Shown here piece by piece: positions 34,083 to 45,937 of a DNA stretch of 64,000 nucleotides. The position numbers and the translations under genes are program-made. The notes under the pieces were generated by a model, which saw nothing but the letters and a program-made list of their open reading frames with translations, made no database searches and was not told the DNA's origin. How positions within the stretch are numbered: the stretch's first letter is position 1; each line of letters opens with the position of its first letter. The stretch covers positions 142,453 to 206,452 of the forward strand of contig FJOG01000067.1 of NCBI GenBank assembly GCA_900073065.1, in the 5' to 3' direction. Source of the stretch: Phialocephala subalpina. Its lineage: Eukaryota; Ascomycota; Leotiomycetes; Helotiales; Mollisiaceae.

Positions 34083-36922
34083 TCAAGATAGTTGAGCTTG
34101 AAGAAAATTATTTATGTCGTACGCCATGCCCAGATCCATTTCCATGGTAACTCCTGTGTCGAACATAAAGTCTTCGAAATTTTCGTCCACATCGCCAAGT
34201 CCAGCAAGCTGACCGAAGTCGAGTCTTCTTGTTTGTTCGATGTGCGTGTCGTGTGAAGCAGAATGGTCAAGGTGGACAGGAAGGCCGGGAATCTCCGTAT
34301 GGATCCATGAATTATTTGCTTCATCTGAGCTCAGTGCCTGTACACTTGTGTTTACTTCCTCTGAGGACGCCATGTTTGAAATAGTTGCAATCTGCTTCCT
34401 CTTGCTGCTTCCAGACCTTGGAAAGGATGGCTGAGGTAAGGTCTTGCGCGCATGAATAAAGTCAAGTGATTTCTTCAATATCTCCAGGTTACCTTGCAGG
34501 GTTGTCGATGTTTTCCAATGCTCGACAAACTGCATGTAATTCAGGCGTAAAACCTCAAATTTGGACTCCGTCAGATCCTGATTAGCTCCCGGACATCCAA
34601 AAAATTTATACACGAGCTGCACCGCGGCAGCAAGCCAGATTGTGCTCGCTAGGAAAGGATTGACGTATTGAACATGGTGACTCGAACTGCGACTGACGAT
34701 CATGAGTATATCATCTGCAGCTTCAGCATATCGAGTAAGACCATCCGGATCTGGTTCAGATGGATTTATCGGCTCAGAAGGCGGCGTGAGTATATTCTCA
34801 GCTGAAGACTTCACCTGGCAATGTTCTCGCCGGCCACCCCCAAAGACAGCGTGGTGATACATCATGAATTTAGTTAACTGCATCATGACATAGATACTGT
34901 ATATTGAGCTTTGGAGCATCAGAAGGGAGGAGCCGGAACCGGAGACAGGAAAACTGAGTTTCTCGTGATGATATTTCAGATGCGAAGGCAAGGCCATGGA
35001 AAAGCAATGCAATGCGTTTTCCAAGACACCGAGGCTTTCGGATATTTCCTCGCGGGTCTTTCCAGCATTCGTTTTGAGAACCCTCATACTAGATCTTCGT
35101 TGGGCCAATGCAGATACCGGAACAGGTCTCGGTGTTGGGTGGGAAAGCTGCTGCGCCTGCCTCATCATCGAATTGACAACAATAAACCAGGCTTTTGCTG
35201 ATTTGTTCTCGCATTCTTGGAGGTCCCTCCATCGAGTCATGGCATCCAGACCTAGGTAGCAGCTTTGACGAAATTCGTCGCGGAACCAGAACTCGTCATC
35301 GATGGGAAGTTTCGTTTCGTTCTGAGACCAGTCAATCGCTGTGGGGCAGCGACGTACAGTACTGTATGTAGATTAGAAGATGGTCTTGACAGATTTAGAG
35401 AAGTGTCCAGGGTTCTGCTTGAAATAGTGTGTCTTCGAGAAAGCCTGGAAGGGAAGCACGAGGAACTCCTGCCTAGGATTGGAAATCGAGAGCTGGTAGA
35501 ACATACCTGGCAAAGGTGTCCATCTCCCAGATAGCCCACCAAATCCTTCTCTTTTCCTCATCCAAACACCATGATTGCCTTCTCTTGCCCGTGAAGGATA
35601 TGTCTTCATCTCTGTCATCTGAGTCCACGAGGTGAAGATCAAGTTCGTAAGCAACCCGAACACATGTGCCTAGGGATCTCCAAGCAAGCCCGCGGGCACC
35701 CTTTATCAACTGTTGGAAAGTTGAAAGTGCCAGAGCTTGCAACAACACCAGTGTAGGCCTGCTATCTCCACATTCTCGAAATGCTTGGTCTATATGGAGC
35801 TGGGAGAGTGTGCTGAATCGCTCGACTTGTGATGTTGCATAGGACTGGCCATTGTTTGTTGAGCTTATTTCCTGATCGTTGCTCGCTTTGACGAATCGAG
35901 CAGAGAACGTGAACATGGCTGCCAAGAGAGCTGTAAGTTGTCCCTGGGAGGTGATCGAAGCAAGTTTGGATTGGAATTGGGAAGGACGGAATAGCGAGAA
36001 TGATGTCATGTGGGTAAAATAAGAATCTATGCTACGGAGGGAAATGTAGTGAGTTAGAGTTAGGCTGGAAAATAGGAAGTTCACTTACAGGACATTCAGG
36101 GTCTCTGATGAAAGGTCCAGATTCTTGCATGCAAACGTGATCAAATCCAAATCAGTCGACTGTCCTATGGTCTCCGCTGGATTCGAGAAAGTTTCCTTAT
36201 CTCCATTTTCACAGATGTCGAAGGTAGGCTCGTGTGAAGGATGAACAATAGAGGACAAATCATGCATGTCCAAAGACTCGGGTCGAGGAGTAGCTGTGGC
36301 CAGGGAATTTCTGGTAGGCGCACAGTCGAAGTTACATTCTGAAAGAAGGCCGGATTCTTGACCATACTGTCCACTCATCATCTGAGAGCCCGAAGCATGG
36401 CTGGTGTGAGATAAGTTGACCATTCCGGCAGAGTCATTATCCTGACCATCTTCGTCCTCGCCAATAGTGCTTCGAGCCTGTCCAGTGCGAGCACGTTTTC
36501 GATTTCCTTGCTTTGAGCCTTCATACACATAAATTAGTAGTGCAGATGAGTGTGGGCAATCAGAACGTACCAAGTTTGGGACCTGGCTTCAGCGGACCTT
36601 CACGATAGAAGCAAGTTTGTCTTGACTTCCGACACAATGAACAGACAGGGCGTTCTCGACCACTGTTCAAGACTTTTAGATTAGCGTGTGTGAACTTCTG
36701 CTGCATTTGGAACATGGATATTGGTTGGTGGCCGATTGGTGGATTGCGATTATGGTGCTGACTGACCATTTGATTTTGCGTCTATGAATTGGAACGATCA
36801 GCGTAAATTCGATGGAGCGGAGGTAGAATCGAATGTGATGGTACCTACCTTCGGCAGGCTTCACAGGATAAGCTTGTTGAGATTGTCGTTGATTCATCGG
36901 ATGCTGTCGGAGATGGAGACAT
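34083..36922 (-). CDS. Zn2Cys6 transcription factor with fungal-specific regulatory domain
   Basis: Six exons, 36922-36849, 36781-36767 (only 15 bp), 36662-36571, 36518-36089, 36031-35507 and 35361-34083, encode 804 residues. Correct splicing assembles a complete binuclear zinc cluster: Cys20-X2-Cys23-X6-Cys30-X6-Cys37-X2-Cys40-X6-Cys47, with basic residues RRRKIK between. The 15-bp exon carries the middle of the cluster. A basic stretch (KQGNRKRARTG) and a long Ser/Asp-rich linker follow. The regulatory (fungal_trans) domain is seen from about residue 200, with SYFTHMTSF, LQALALSTFQ, ARGLAWRSLGTCVRVAYELDLH and EKRRIWWAIWEMDTFA. It lies at one end of the P450-SDR-BVMO group and is the obvious candidate pathway regulator. 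Confidence 0.9.
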
Positions 36923-39674
36923 CGTCTTCGGAGCGCGACGAGGGGTACAAAATGTCAACAGCTTCGTATGAGTAGCTTGGGTCTGCTCAAGCTTTCAATG
37001 AGCAAAGATTGAGATGGTGAAGTCGTGAGATGAGATTCAGTATTGTATGCATGTGGTATCGATTAGAAGCAAGATCTTGCTTGCATATGACCCTCTTCCA
37101 GAAAAGCTAAGCTAGGCGGCAAAAGTGCGGGGAAGCAACCGGCAAAAATTGCGGGGGAGCAACCCGTTCTGAGACACGAGGGCTCATAGGGTTAGATTTA
37201 GAGCATGGGCTTAAATCAATCTCCATTTTCCCCCTCCTCATTCGTGTTCGTAGCTCGCGTGGTTGTCGTATTGACGGATATGTACCTTTTCCTTGCACAT
37301 CCCTGAAATTGATGCGAAATTGCACCGAGCTGTAGATGCGGGCCGCGAGCTGATTGGTTACATTATTTACAGCCCGAATAATGGGGATCGATAGATTCTA
37401 TTCAATCTCCTCTAGTGTTTTATGTATATCAATTTTTGTAAATTAATTCTACCTAAAATCCCCTAACTTGTCCATCGGTTAGACGAGTGCTTAACTGACT
37501 GACTTAGCTAATGAAAATGGCCAAATTACTGGCTTATTGTAATCAGTCATCAGTCAGTTAATCAGTTGGCTGACTTATTGGCCACTCTGTTCTCGGGCGG
37601 AACTGCACCAGCCAACCAGCTATGCCATGCAGCTGGGGCAAGTCCCACCTCGATGAGTGCAATACCACAAGTTTTCCCTGACCCCATCGTCATGAAAGCC
37701 CTCCTCATCGGATCCGTTAATGTCCTTTGACTTGGGATTGCAGAATTTACCAAGAGAGGCCCAAAATCAACACACCGACTTCTCCAGCTCTTCGTATGCC
37801 ACAGGCTCTGGCTTTCATGCGGGATATCTTCACCTTTCAGTCTTTCATCACTAGGACATATCGCGGGCTCAGGTTCATCAATTGCAGCAAGTCACACGGC
37901 AAGTCAACCAAATTCGAAGGATCTTCCCCAGAGAATGCTGAACTGCTCCAGTTCCAAACTGTCAGAATCCTCATCCAGATCTACGAGGCTCTTTCAGGTC
38001 ATGAAATCGAAGCCGGCTCCAGATCTGCAATTCTGCAGGATGTCTCATAAGAGCAAACAAGGAGTCTGCACTTCCACGACGTGAAAGTCTTCGTTTCGAA
38101 AGAAAATCAAAGTTGTTCAGCTTGTGTGAAAAAAGAGGTACTTCAGGTGCAACCAAAATCCGACGAAGGTTTGATTGACAATATCAACGTCTTGCTCTCA
38201 GCATCAAGTATTTCAGCTCTCCCCTTCTGAATATTATGCTAGGCAATGGATGTAGACCTTTTCCTCCACTTGAGCCACCTTGAACTTCTGCTACTCATTG
38301 TTGACAGTTGTTCATCTTGCTAGGTTATTAGTGTCCAGATGAGACTCCCTGTGGAGCTCTAACCTCCATGTAATCTTTCTTAGCCCAGGACGTTGCAACC
38401 TCCCTTCCTGCTGGCTTGGAATCTCCTTCTATACAACTGCGGCCCTTTTCTTCGGCAGGTCAACAACAGAAAGTGATATAGCAATTCCACTTTCAGAAGT
38501 CGCACTTCCCTCTCACACTGTCCCGGGACTCTTCTTACACTCAAGAAGGCCGCAATTCAGTTTTTCATTGATCTCCATGGATAGATTTTGCTCTAAACTT
38601 GCCAAACTGCACCAAGAATGACCCCTGTTAAATCAGGCATCCAGAAAATCCCAACTCAGTCAATTCTGACAGACTTATCTCGATCTTAACTCTTGCACTT
38701 TATCGATATCCTTCGTATTGCCGTAATATACCAGGAGAAACCCACGAGCACCGTAACTTCGTGCAAACAATGCAATCAACCGTTGACGCAGTCTTCTCCC
38801 AAAATCCTACAATTTCCTATCTCTTTCATCGAGTTCGTTTGAAGTTGTGGAAATCTATCAATATACTTGAATTATATCGGATATCCACGCCAAGAACCTA
38901 ATCTTAGGGCTAGGGGTTCAATAGTATTGATATTTGATAAGTAAGTATCATTGAAAAACACATTAAAAGAAAAACCTTCTGAGGAAAGAGTAAGTATGAT
39001 AACCGGCAATAGAACTATCTCGATATAATAAATACCGATATTATTATATCGAATGATCGTCTTTATTCAATCCAATATTTGAGTTAATCTCGGACCACAC
39101 TTTTTCCTTTTCTCTTTTAATACGGTTAATTAGCATTGCCGCTCTGCTCGGGCGCTACTTACCCTCGCCTTACCCTCTATACGGTTACTTAATCACGTTC
39201 TTGCTCTCTTTTTCGGTGACTAATTATAATCTATATACTATTTAATTATGCCGTGCTAAAGTTGTCAACTTTATACGACCATATTTAGAGGACGAAGTAG
39301 GCTCCTTAGGAACTTAAATAGGATCCCTCTAAAAGTAATTCGTTTTGAGCTTAAGGCAGATTTTTCTCCTAATATGGATGCTGGAAACACGAGCGTGTGA
39401 GCAAGAGTTCGAGTGAGTCCGTAACGATGAATTAGAACATTCTATTTCTTCCTCAAATACGATATACGGTTCTAAGGGTTTAACTCTCAACCTATGGGTC
39501 GAGCAGGCACAAAATTTCAAACTATTAATAAGATGAAGCACAGACAAGAAAAAGGCATAATCTTAGGTGTCTAAGGAAAGATATTTACAAAAGCAGAGTG
39601 CTAAACCCTGAATGCATGCCGCTATGGAAACAGTGGCTACAAAGGTCGGCTTCGCTTCACAAAAAAATCCAAAA
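36923..39674. other. Gene-poor region, nothing supported
   Basis: About 2.7 kb without a supportable gene. Short near-repeats are seen: a GCGGGGAAGCAACCGG / GCGGGGGAGCAACCCG pair (37125-37165) and a cluster of CAGT/ACTG words at 37490-37575. From about 38900 to 39300 the composition becomes more AT-rich, as in eroded repeats. An open frame at 37727-38050 (+) has no recognisable features. Confidence 0.45.
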
Positions 39675-39793
39675 ACATACAACAGCAGGTATTCGCTGGT
39701 GGTCACCCACCCAACTACTAATCTGAGGCTTGTGTATGGCAGAGCGGACGGGATGCCCAATTCTCCTCGAGTCCTTAGTCCTGGGGTTTTAGA
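39675..39793 (-). rRNA. 5S rRNA-like gene with a degenerate 5' end
   Basis: On the - strand the sequence GATTAGTAGTTGGGTGGGTG followed by ACCACCAGCGAAT is the box C region of fungal 5S rRNA. It is preceded by CATCCCGTCCGCTCTGCC and followed by TGTTGTATG and a T-run that would terminate RNA polymerase III. The 3' two thirds of the gene are therefore well conserved. The first 20 or so bases do not show the usual ACATACGRCCATA and would not pair with the 3' strand of helix I, so this copy is probably a pseudogene. Dispersed single 5S copies and 5S pseudogenes are normal in Pezizomycotina. The 5' boundary given here is estimated from the usual 119-nt length. Confidence 0.72.
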
Positions 39794-40574
39794 TCCCAGA
39801 ACCAAAAAGTCAATGCCGCTTTGTGTGTGTGAAAGGTATCTCGCCGATCGAAAAGCCGCGCAAAAGCTGTTGCTTAGATCTCACCACACAAAAACACCTT
39901 TCAGGGGCTGCTTCTACAGCGCACCTCACAGCCTCGCATTCAACCCTACTTTTCCCTTATGTAAATTATTTCCTTTGAAAGAATAACGAGACGACCTCGC
40001 TATGCATCATGTGGGGACTTCGCCAGACTATTATTTAAATTGAGGATGGTATGGGAAGGAGGTGAGACGGTTTATTAATTGAGCCTCACTGCGTACCCTG
40101 CGCCCGAGTGAGCGCGACAGCACTCAATTTCCGGCCTCGCTCGTTAGATTCTAGCGCCCATAGCACACAGTTTCCTGTTGTGTATGAAACTCGCAGCAGC
40201 AGCATTATGTCTGTAACTCGTACAGTACCTCGTTACGAGAAGCATACCAAGTACCCCAGAAGCAGTGTAATACATCGCCTGAGCCTTGATCGGGCGAGAC
40301 CCCAATTGGTGCGCCACGAGTGCGACGCCAGACGCCGTAGTTAGCTAAGCTTTAAGAGGAAGGCGCACAGTGTAGCAGAACGCGGCCGATTACTTTGTAT
40401 GAGCACGTCCCCCTCGATCTGAAACACTGCCAGGGAGATGAAACGACACGCAAATGTTCGCCGGAGAATCATGAGAATGAACTATTACTATGGTGTCATC
40501 CCCATCTTCATCGTCCCTCCAAACCATCTGATCTACCATTGTGCGGAAAACCGAAATTCCCTCCATCAATTGCA
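39794..40574 (+). other. Intergenic / upstream region of the HET gene
   Basis: About 780 bp. It probably holds the promoter of the HET gene. No other feature is supported. Confidence 0.4.
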
Positions 40575-42455
40575 ATGTTATATACGCGACTAGATTTTCT
40601 CGCCTACGAGATTCGACTCCTCAACATCCTGGATGCCCCTTACGACGAGAGCGTGCATTGCACCCTGGAAAAGACGACTTTAATCGACCCTGGAAGCTAT
40701 CATGCCTTATCATACTGTTGGGGCGATTTACGGACCAAGCAGAAGATCACAATTAACGATACTGTCGTTGAGGTTGGTCACAATCTTGAGGCCGCCCTCC
40801 GACAGTTACGATCCCGTGGATATCTTCGTGTTTGGATTGATGCATTGTGTATTAATCAGGGTGATAATGAAGAACGAGGTCTTCAGATTCGCAACATGAG
40901 ACAGATTTATTCTCAAGCTATGTATGTCATCTCATGGCTTGGAGACGATCCCGACAATATTGCCAACGCTGTCAAATACCTATTCGAGAATGAGAGATAC
41001 ATATGGTTTCCTGGTCGAAGGCACACCGCTGTTGGGTTTACATCCAGTGCCAGAGGTGGAAAAACAGAAGAGGAAAGGGAATGGGACACTCAACGCTGGA
41101 GGATCTTTCAAAGCTTTTTTGAGCTGACTTATTGGAGACGAGTGTGGGTGATTCAGGAAATTGCCGCAAGTTGTCGGGTGAAAGTACTCATCGGCCGTAT
41201 AGCGATGGATTGACAATATATCACCGACGCTCTTGATCATTGGAAAGAGCATTCAGACAACGTTCCAAAATCTTGTGCAGCATATAAATATGCTGCCGAG
41301 CTTGACCACTTTCGAATTCGCTTCAAAGATCCACGACCAATAAGCCTTTTTGAGGCCATTCAATGGAGTCACTATGCGCTTGCCACCGAACAGCTAGACA
41401 AGATCTATGCTCTTCTTGGTCTCACTTTTGATGGCCCCCGCCTTGTCCCAATTCCAAGCTACCAGCGGACCATTGAGCAGGTACTCTGCGACTTAACCGG
41501 AGCATTACTTACTGCGGCGAAGTCCTCAGACCCGATTTCGACGAACTTTCCGGATCATTCCAAAAAAGGATGGCCTTGGTCGGATGCCAAGTCTTTACAG
41601 CTCTGGTCTGAACTTAATACGAATCTTGGATCTCCATGCTGCTCTTTGAATCCCATGTTTTCTCATATCACAATACAGCAAGCTCCGAACGCGAAGTCAC
41701 TGCAGACCCAAGGAATTCTATTGGGCCAAGTATGCCAGATTAGCTCTCCTCTCCTCTACCCTGAAAACTTCGCAAATAAGCCAAAATTGTGCGTGGACAA
41801 CACGCATTGCCAAAACTTCGACGTCACGCCCAGCAACCTCGACCTGTATCCTTCTGGGATACCAGCTGCCATTTTGCAGACTTTATGTCTCTGCCGACTT
41901 CCACCTAGCATTGATTCTCAATCTTGCCTCAACAATCTCTGGCGCCCAAAAGGTCGAAGAGAAGTTCGTGGTTGGAAGATAGGTTCGGGGTGGGACGATA
42001 TAAATTGCTGGCTTCGATTGAACTCGTTACTCAGAATCGGATCATCAACGCTGCAGCAATGGTCACAGTTAAATTCCAAGACAAACCGTCTCAAGTATCT
42101 CCTACACGGTTCAGATGTGTCCTTTCCGAATGAAGAATTTGAACGCTGTATAGAGATAATTGAAAAGGCTTTACAAAGCCAGATGTGCCTGATTGTCAGT
42201 CAAACAGGCCTCATCGGCATGGCTCCATCAACGGCACAAATTGGTGACTGGGTATGTTATATCAAAGGATTGAACATACCTGTTATTCTTCGGGAGAAGG
42301 AAATGGCCTTGAATAGCACGGCTCATGAGTATCTTGTGATAGGTGGTGCATATGCTCATATGGATGGGAGACTCCCTGGAAGTGGTGGATTTGGGGCTTG
42401 GGCTGAAACCTATTTCATGAAGCTAGCAGGTCTTCAATCCATAGTTCTTGGCTGA
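40575..42455 (+). pseudogene. HET-domain protein gene with a single in-frame TGA
   Basis: One frame runs from ATG 40575 to TGA 42453-42455 (626 codons plus stop) and is broken only at codon 213 by TGA (41211-41213). The HET domain, which triggers heterokaryon-incompatibility cell death in fungi, is clear: YHALSYCWGD, RVWIDALCINQGDNEERG, RQIYSQAMYVISWLGDD and YWRRVWVIQEIAAS. After the stop the frame continues with family-like sequence (HYALATEQLDKIYALLGL) and ends in a typical HET C-terminal pattern (EYLVIGGAYAHMDG...). The TGA follows IAMD and could derive from TGG by one G-to-A change, as RIP makes. If expressed, a 212-residue HET-only fragment would result. The remainder is undamaged, so the event is recent, or the base call is wrong. 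Confidence 0.82.
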
Positions 42456-43384
42456 ACCTCTCTTGAGTGAAGATAAGGGCTAAGGCATGCTAAGAATATG
42501 CCAAGAGCAGCACTCAGTCCTAAATCCTAGTCGTAAATGTAATATCTGAGAATTTGGCCCAAGAGATGTTGCAATTTCAAATTTTATGCGACTTCGCCCA
42601 ACTCAGTCGCTATCCAGAATCTACCAAATCGTGCCAAAGCTGAAAAAGACGGAAAATGAAAATGCATGTGTTGAAGAGACTTGTTAGACAATTAGTGACG
42701 AGCAAGGAGATAGGACACTTGATTCTATCTACAGGCTTCACAGCAGGCTGGTGATGTCTCAATTTTATAAATGCTACTTCTTTGCTTTCTGCTTCTTGCA
42801 GTGTGATGGACTGCATTCGGCGATGTTCACTTCTCATGCGATATGCCGAATCAATTGCGCGGAGTAGATAAGGAAGAGGAAGAAGAAGAGTAAGAAGTTG
42901 GAGCAAAGAAAAGAGGAAAAGGGAAGTGATAGTATGATCAACGTGACTCGCAATTGATCATACTCGAAGCAGAATCACAGTGTGTCAAACTCCCAGAGCT
43001 CAAATCCCAGCCCCTGGATCACTGCGAAGCAAAGTGAATCTCTCATCAAAGTGCTTTCGGATGTTTAGGACCCTGATTCTGAGATCTTGATATACAACAA
43101 AAATCTAAGAACCTGGATCTCATTCTTAAAAGAAGTATGATAACATATAGACCTGATGCTAGAGTGCTGTTGAAGTGTAGAAATAGCCCAATTCTCTTCA
43201 GTCTATGGTCGTATGTGGTGGGGAAAATTCTATCAAGGTATATATTCCTATTAATTTTGTTGTTGCTTTTGAGCAAAGGTCCTGGCCAATCGCAGAGGCA
43301 GTAAGCTGCTACCTGAATTTCCTTGAATCACCACGAGTTTTATACTACAGAAACCGACCTTTATTTAACGTCTTATTTCTATTA
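42456..43384. other. Intergenic, nothing supported
   Basis: About 930 bp. An open frame of 98 codons on the - strand (42906-42610) is hydrophobic at its start but matches no family I recognise and has no splice support. Confidence 0.4.
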
Positions 43385-44170
43385 TTAGATCTCAACCGCT
43401 TCCAGATCGAGAATATCATCGGTCTGTGTATTGACCGAGCCTCTCTCGGTGTCGTACTGGTCCTGCAATATTCCAAAGGATAGTTTCGCCTCAGCGATAT
43501 GTGGAGGAAACGGCATTGCGCCACTCGTGCTGCCTTGTACCAATGCCTGAATTTGTAAATGACATAGGTCAGAACAGTGGGCATGAAGTCGAAGGGTCAG
43601 TCTTTGACTGAAGTGCATAAGGAGACCTACTTCCGGAGACTGAGCAGTTCTGACAATAGTGGAAACCGAGTTGTTGTAGCTTGTTCCGTTGCTATGTAAA
43701 GCGAAAGCACCGAAGAGGATGACCATAGTTGTGAAGAAGACTGCGAGGGAATAAGCAATAATCAGATTGTGAGGCTGGTAGGAGTAGATATTGATCTGGG
43801 TGGACTAAGTGGCGGTGACGTTGGCGGGTGTGCTGGCATTGTCAATGGTTGCGGGTCACCTTTGGAGGATGCAACGAAGCACGTACCTAAGAATATTGTC
43901 GCTGAGTATGTTCAAGACAACGTTGGTTGCGTAGTCCCCCAAGGCAGTTGCGAGTGACTTGTTAAGGGGTTCGACACTCCTTGCGACCTGGGTCGTTCTC
44001 TCGAGATCAATATCAGATATAGTAGCGATGACCTCTATTGCCCCAGCTAAAGTCGTACTTAATATCTGTCCTTGAAGACCATCAATAGTATAAGTCACGT
44101 TTGGCCGGTTTTGAAGGGCTTCACCAACGGGGATAGAGATAGCCTTGCTAGTTTGGGTGGCCAGTATTCT
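43385..44170 (-). pseudogene. 3' relic of a fungal membrane protein, RIP-damaged
   Basis: One - strand frame runs from about 44170 to the stop at 43385, broken by a TGA (43858-43856) and a TAG about 65 bp further on. Readable parts are IPVGEALQNRPNVTYTIDGL, LGDYATNVVLNILSDNILRY, then YQPHNLIIAYSLAVFFTTMV (a membrane helix) and SVSTIVRTAQSPEVGLLMHF. This pattern is that of the C-terminal part of large fungal integral membrane proteins of unknown function. The 5' end runs into the AT-rich block, so the gene was either truncated or eroded there. Confidence 0.6.
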
Positions 44171-45937
44171 TATCAGGGGCCGTATAAAGCCTAGGAAGAA
44201 TACTATATAAAGTGTTTATAATAGATCCGAGGCCGGAAAAGTACTAAGGTTCTAATTATATCATGAGTTCATAGCGTTAATATACTTTGTACTTAATATA
44301 TTTATAGTTTGGTTTCTTATTAAAATATTAATATTAAGTAATCGAAAAGTATTCCAAAGTTAATAAATTAATATAACTAATATAAGAATTCCTATAATAA
44401 TATAAAGTTTATAAAATTATATAAAAAGTTTATAAATTTATTAATTTCTAATTTCTAATTTATAAATTCAAAATTTATAATATATAGAAAATTATTTTAT
44501 ATAATATTATAATAAATTATATATATATTTTTTATAATCAAAGAAATTATTAATATTAAAGAAAAGTATATAAATAAAAATCCTAAATTTATTAAAATCC
44601 AATTAAATAAAAAAACTTTATAAATTATTTCGATTTTCTTAATTTTATTATTTTTATTTTTAGAATTAATTTTTCGAATAAAGTTTATATTCTTTAAACT
44701 TTTTAATACTCNNNNNNNNNNNNNNNNNNNNNNNNNNNNNNNNNNNNNNNNNNNNNNNNNNNNNNNNNNNNNNNNNNNNNNNNNNNNNNNNNNNNNNNNN
44801 NNNNNNNNNNNNNNNNNNNNNNNNNNNNNNNNNNNNNNNNNNNNNNNNNNNNNNNNNNNNNNNNNNNNNNNNNNNNNNNNNNNNNNNNNNNNNNNNNNNN
44901 NNNNNNNNNNNNNNNNNNNNNNNNNNNNNNNNNNNNNNNNNNNNNNNNNNNNNNNNNNNNNNNNNNNNNNNNNNNNNNNNNNNNNNNNNNNNNNNNNNNN
45001 NNNNNNNNNNNNNNNNNNNNNNNNNNNNNNNNNNNNNNNNNNNNNNNNNNNNNNNNNNNNNNNNNNNNNNNNNNNNNNNNNNNNNNNNNNNNNNNNNNNN
45101 NNNNNNNNNNNNNNNNNNNNNNNNNNNNNNNNNNNNNNNNNNNNNNNNNNNNNNNNNNNNNNNNNNNNNNNNNNNNNNNNNNNNNNNNNNNNNNNNNNNN
45201 NNNNNNNNNNNNNNNNNNNNNNNNNNNNNNNNNNNNNNNNNNNNNNNNNNNNNNNNNNNNNNNNNNNNNNNNNNNNNNNNNNNTGGAAAAAAAGATTTAT
45301 ATAAGAAGTAAATAAAAATCACTTATAATTTGGATTTGGTATATTATTAAACTTTTTATTTTTAATATTATATTCAAAAATAATTAATAATTTCGTATAA
45401 TATTAAAATATATTAATATATTTTATATATAATTATATTATAAATAAAATTAAAAATAAGAAAATAATTATAAGCTTTATGAAAAAAAATATAATTATAT
45501 AATTTAATATATATTTAATATATAAATATAAAATTAATTTCTTTTAATTTATATAATTCGAAATAAAATAATAATATACAAATATAATATATTTCGTAAA
45601 ACGAGAAATATATTTTAATTAATAGAAATCTTATTTAAGAATCTAAAGTAAATAAATAGTAATTATAATTAATAAAAGAAAATATATAAATTTAAAAAAT
45701 TAATAAGAATAAAATCAAATTAATATAATTCGAATTAATTCGATTATAAGTAATAAATAGTTTATAGCTATTAAATTTATTAAATAGCCTTATGATAATG
45801 ATTAATCTTGTTCCCTTTTCTATGACTATTTATTCAAGGTAAAATATTTGCTTTTTCTAAGATATTTACTTTCGTAAAATACTTCTTTTCCTCAATTATA
45901 AACAAGCGAGCAAAGAAGAATGAATTCGACCATCGAT
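44171..45937. repeat. AT-rich block with assembly gap
   Basis: Extremely AT-rich sequence with no coding potential flanks a run of N. It looks like RIP-eroded repetitive DNA that the assembler could not close. Element type and true length are unknown. Confidence 0.7.
44712..45283. other. Assembly gap (572 N)
   Basis: Unknown bases. The true content and size are not known from this sequence. Confidence 0.99.

Noticed and set aside
37727..38050. 107-codon + frame
   Set aside because: It does not begin with ATG and shows no family features; the region lacks other coding signals.
42610..42906. 98-codon hydrophobic frame on the - strand
   Set aside because: Could suggest a membrane protein, but no homologous motif or splice-consistent extension was found.
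44666..45322. 218-codon open frame on the - strand
   Set aside because: It consists almost entirely of the N gap; not a gene.
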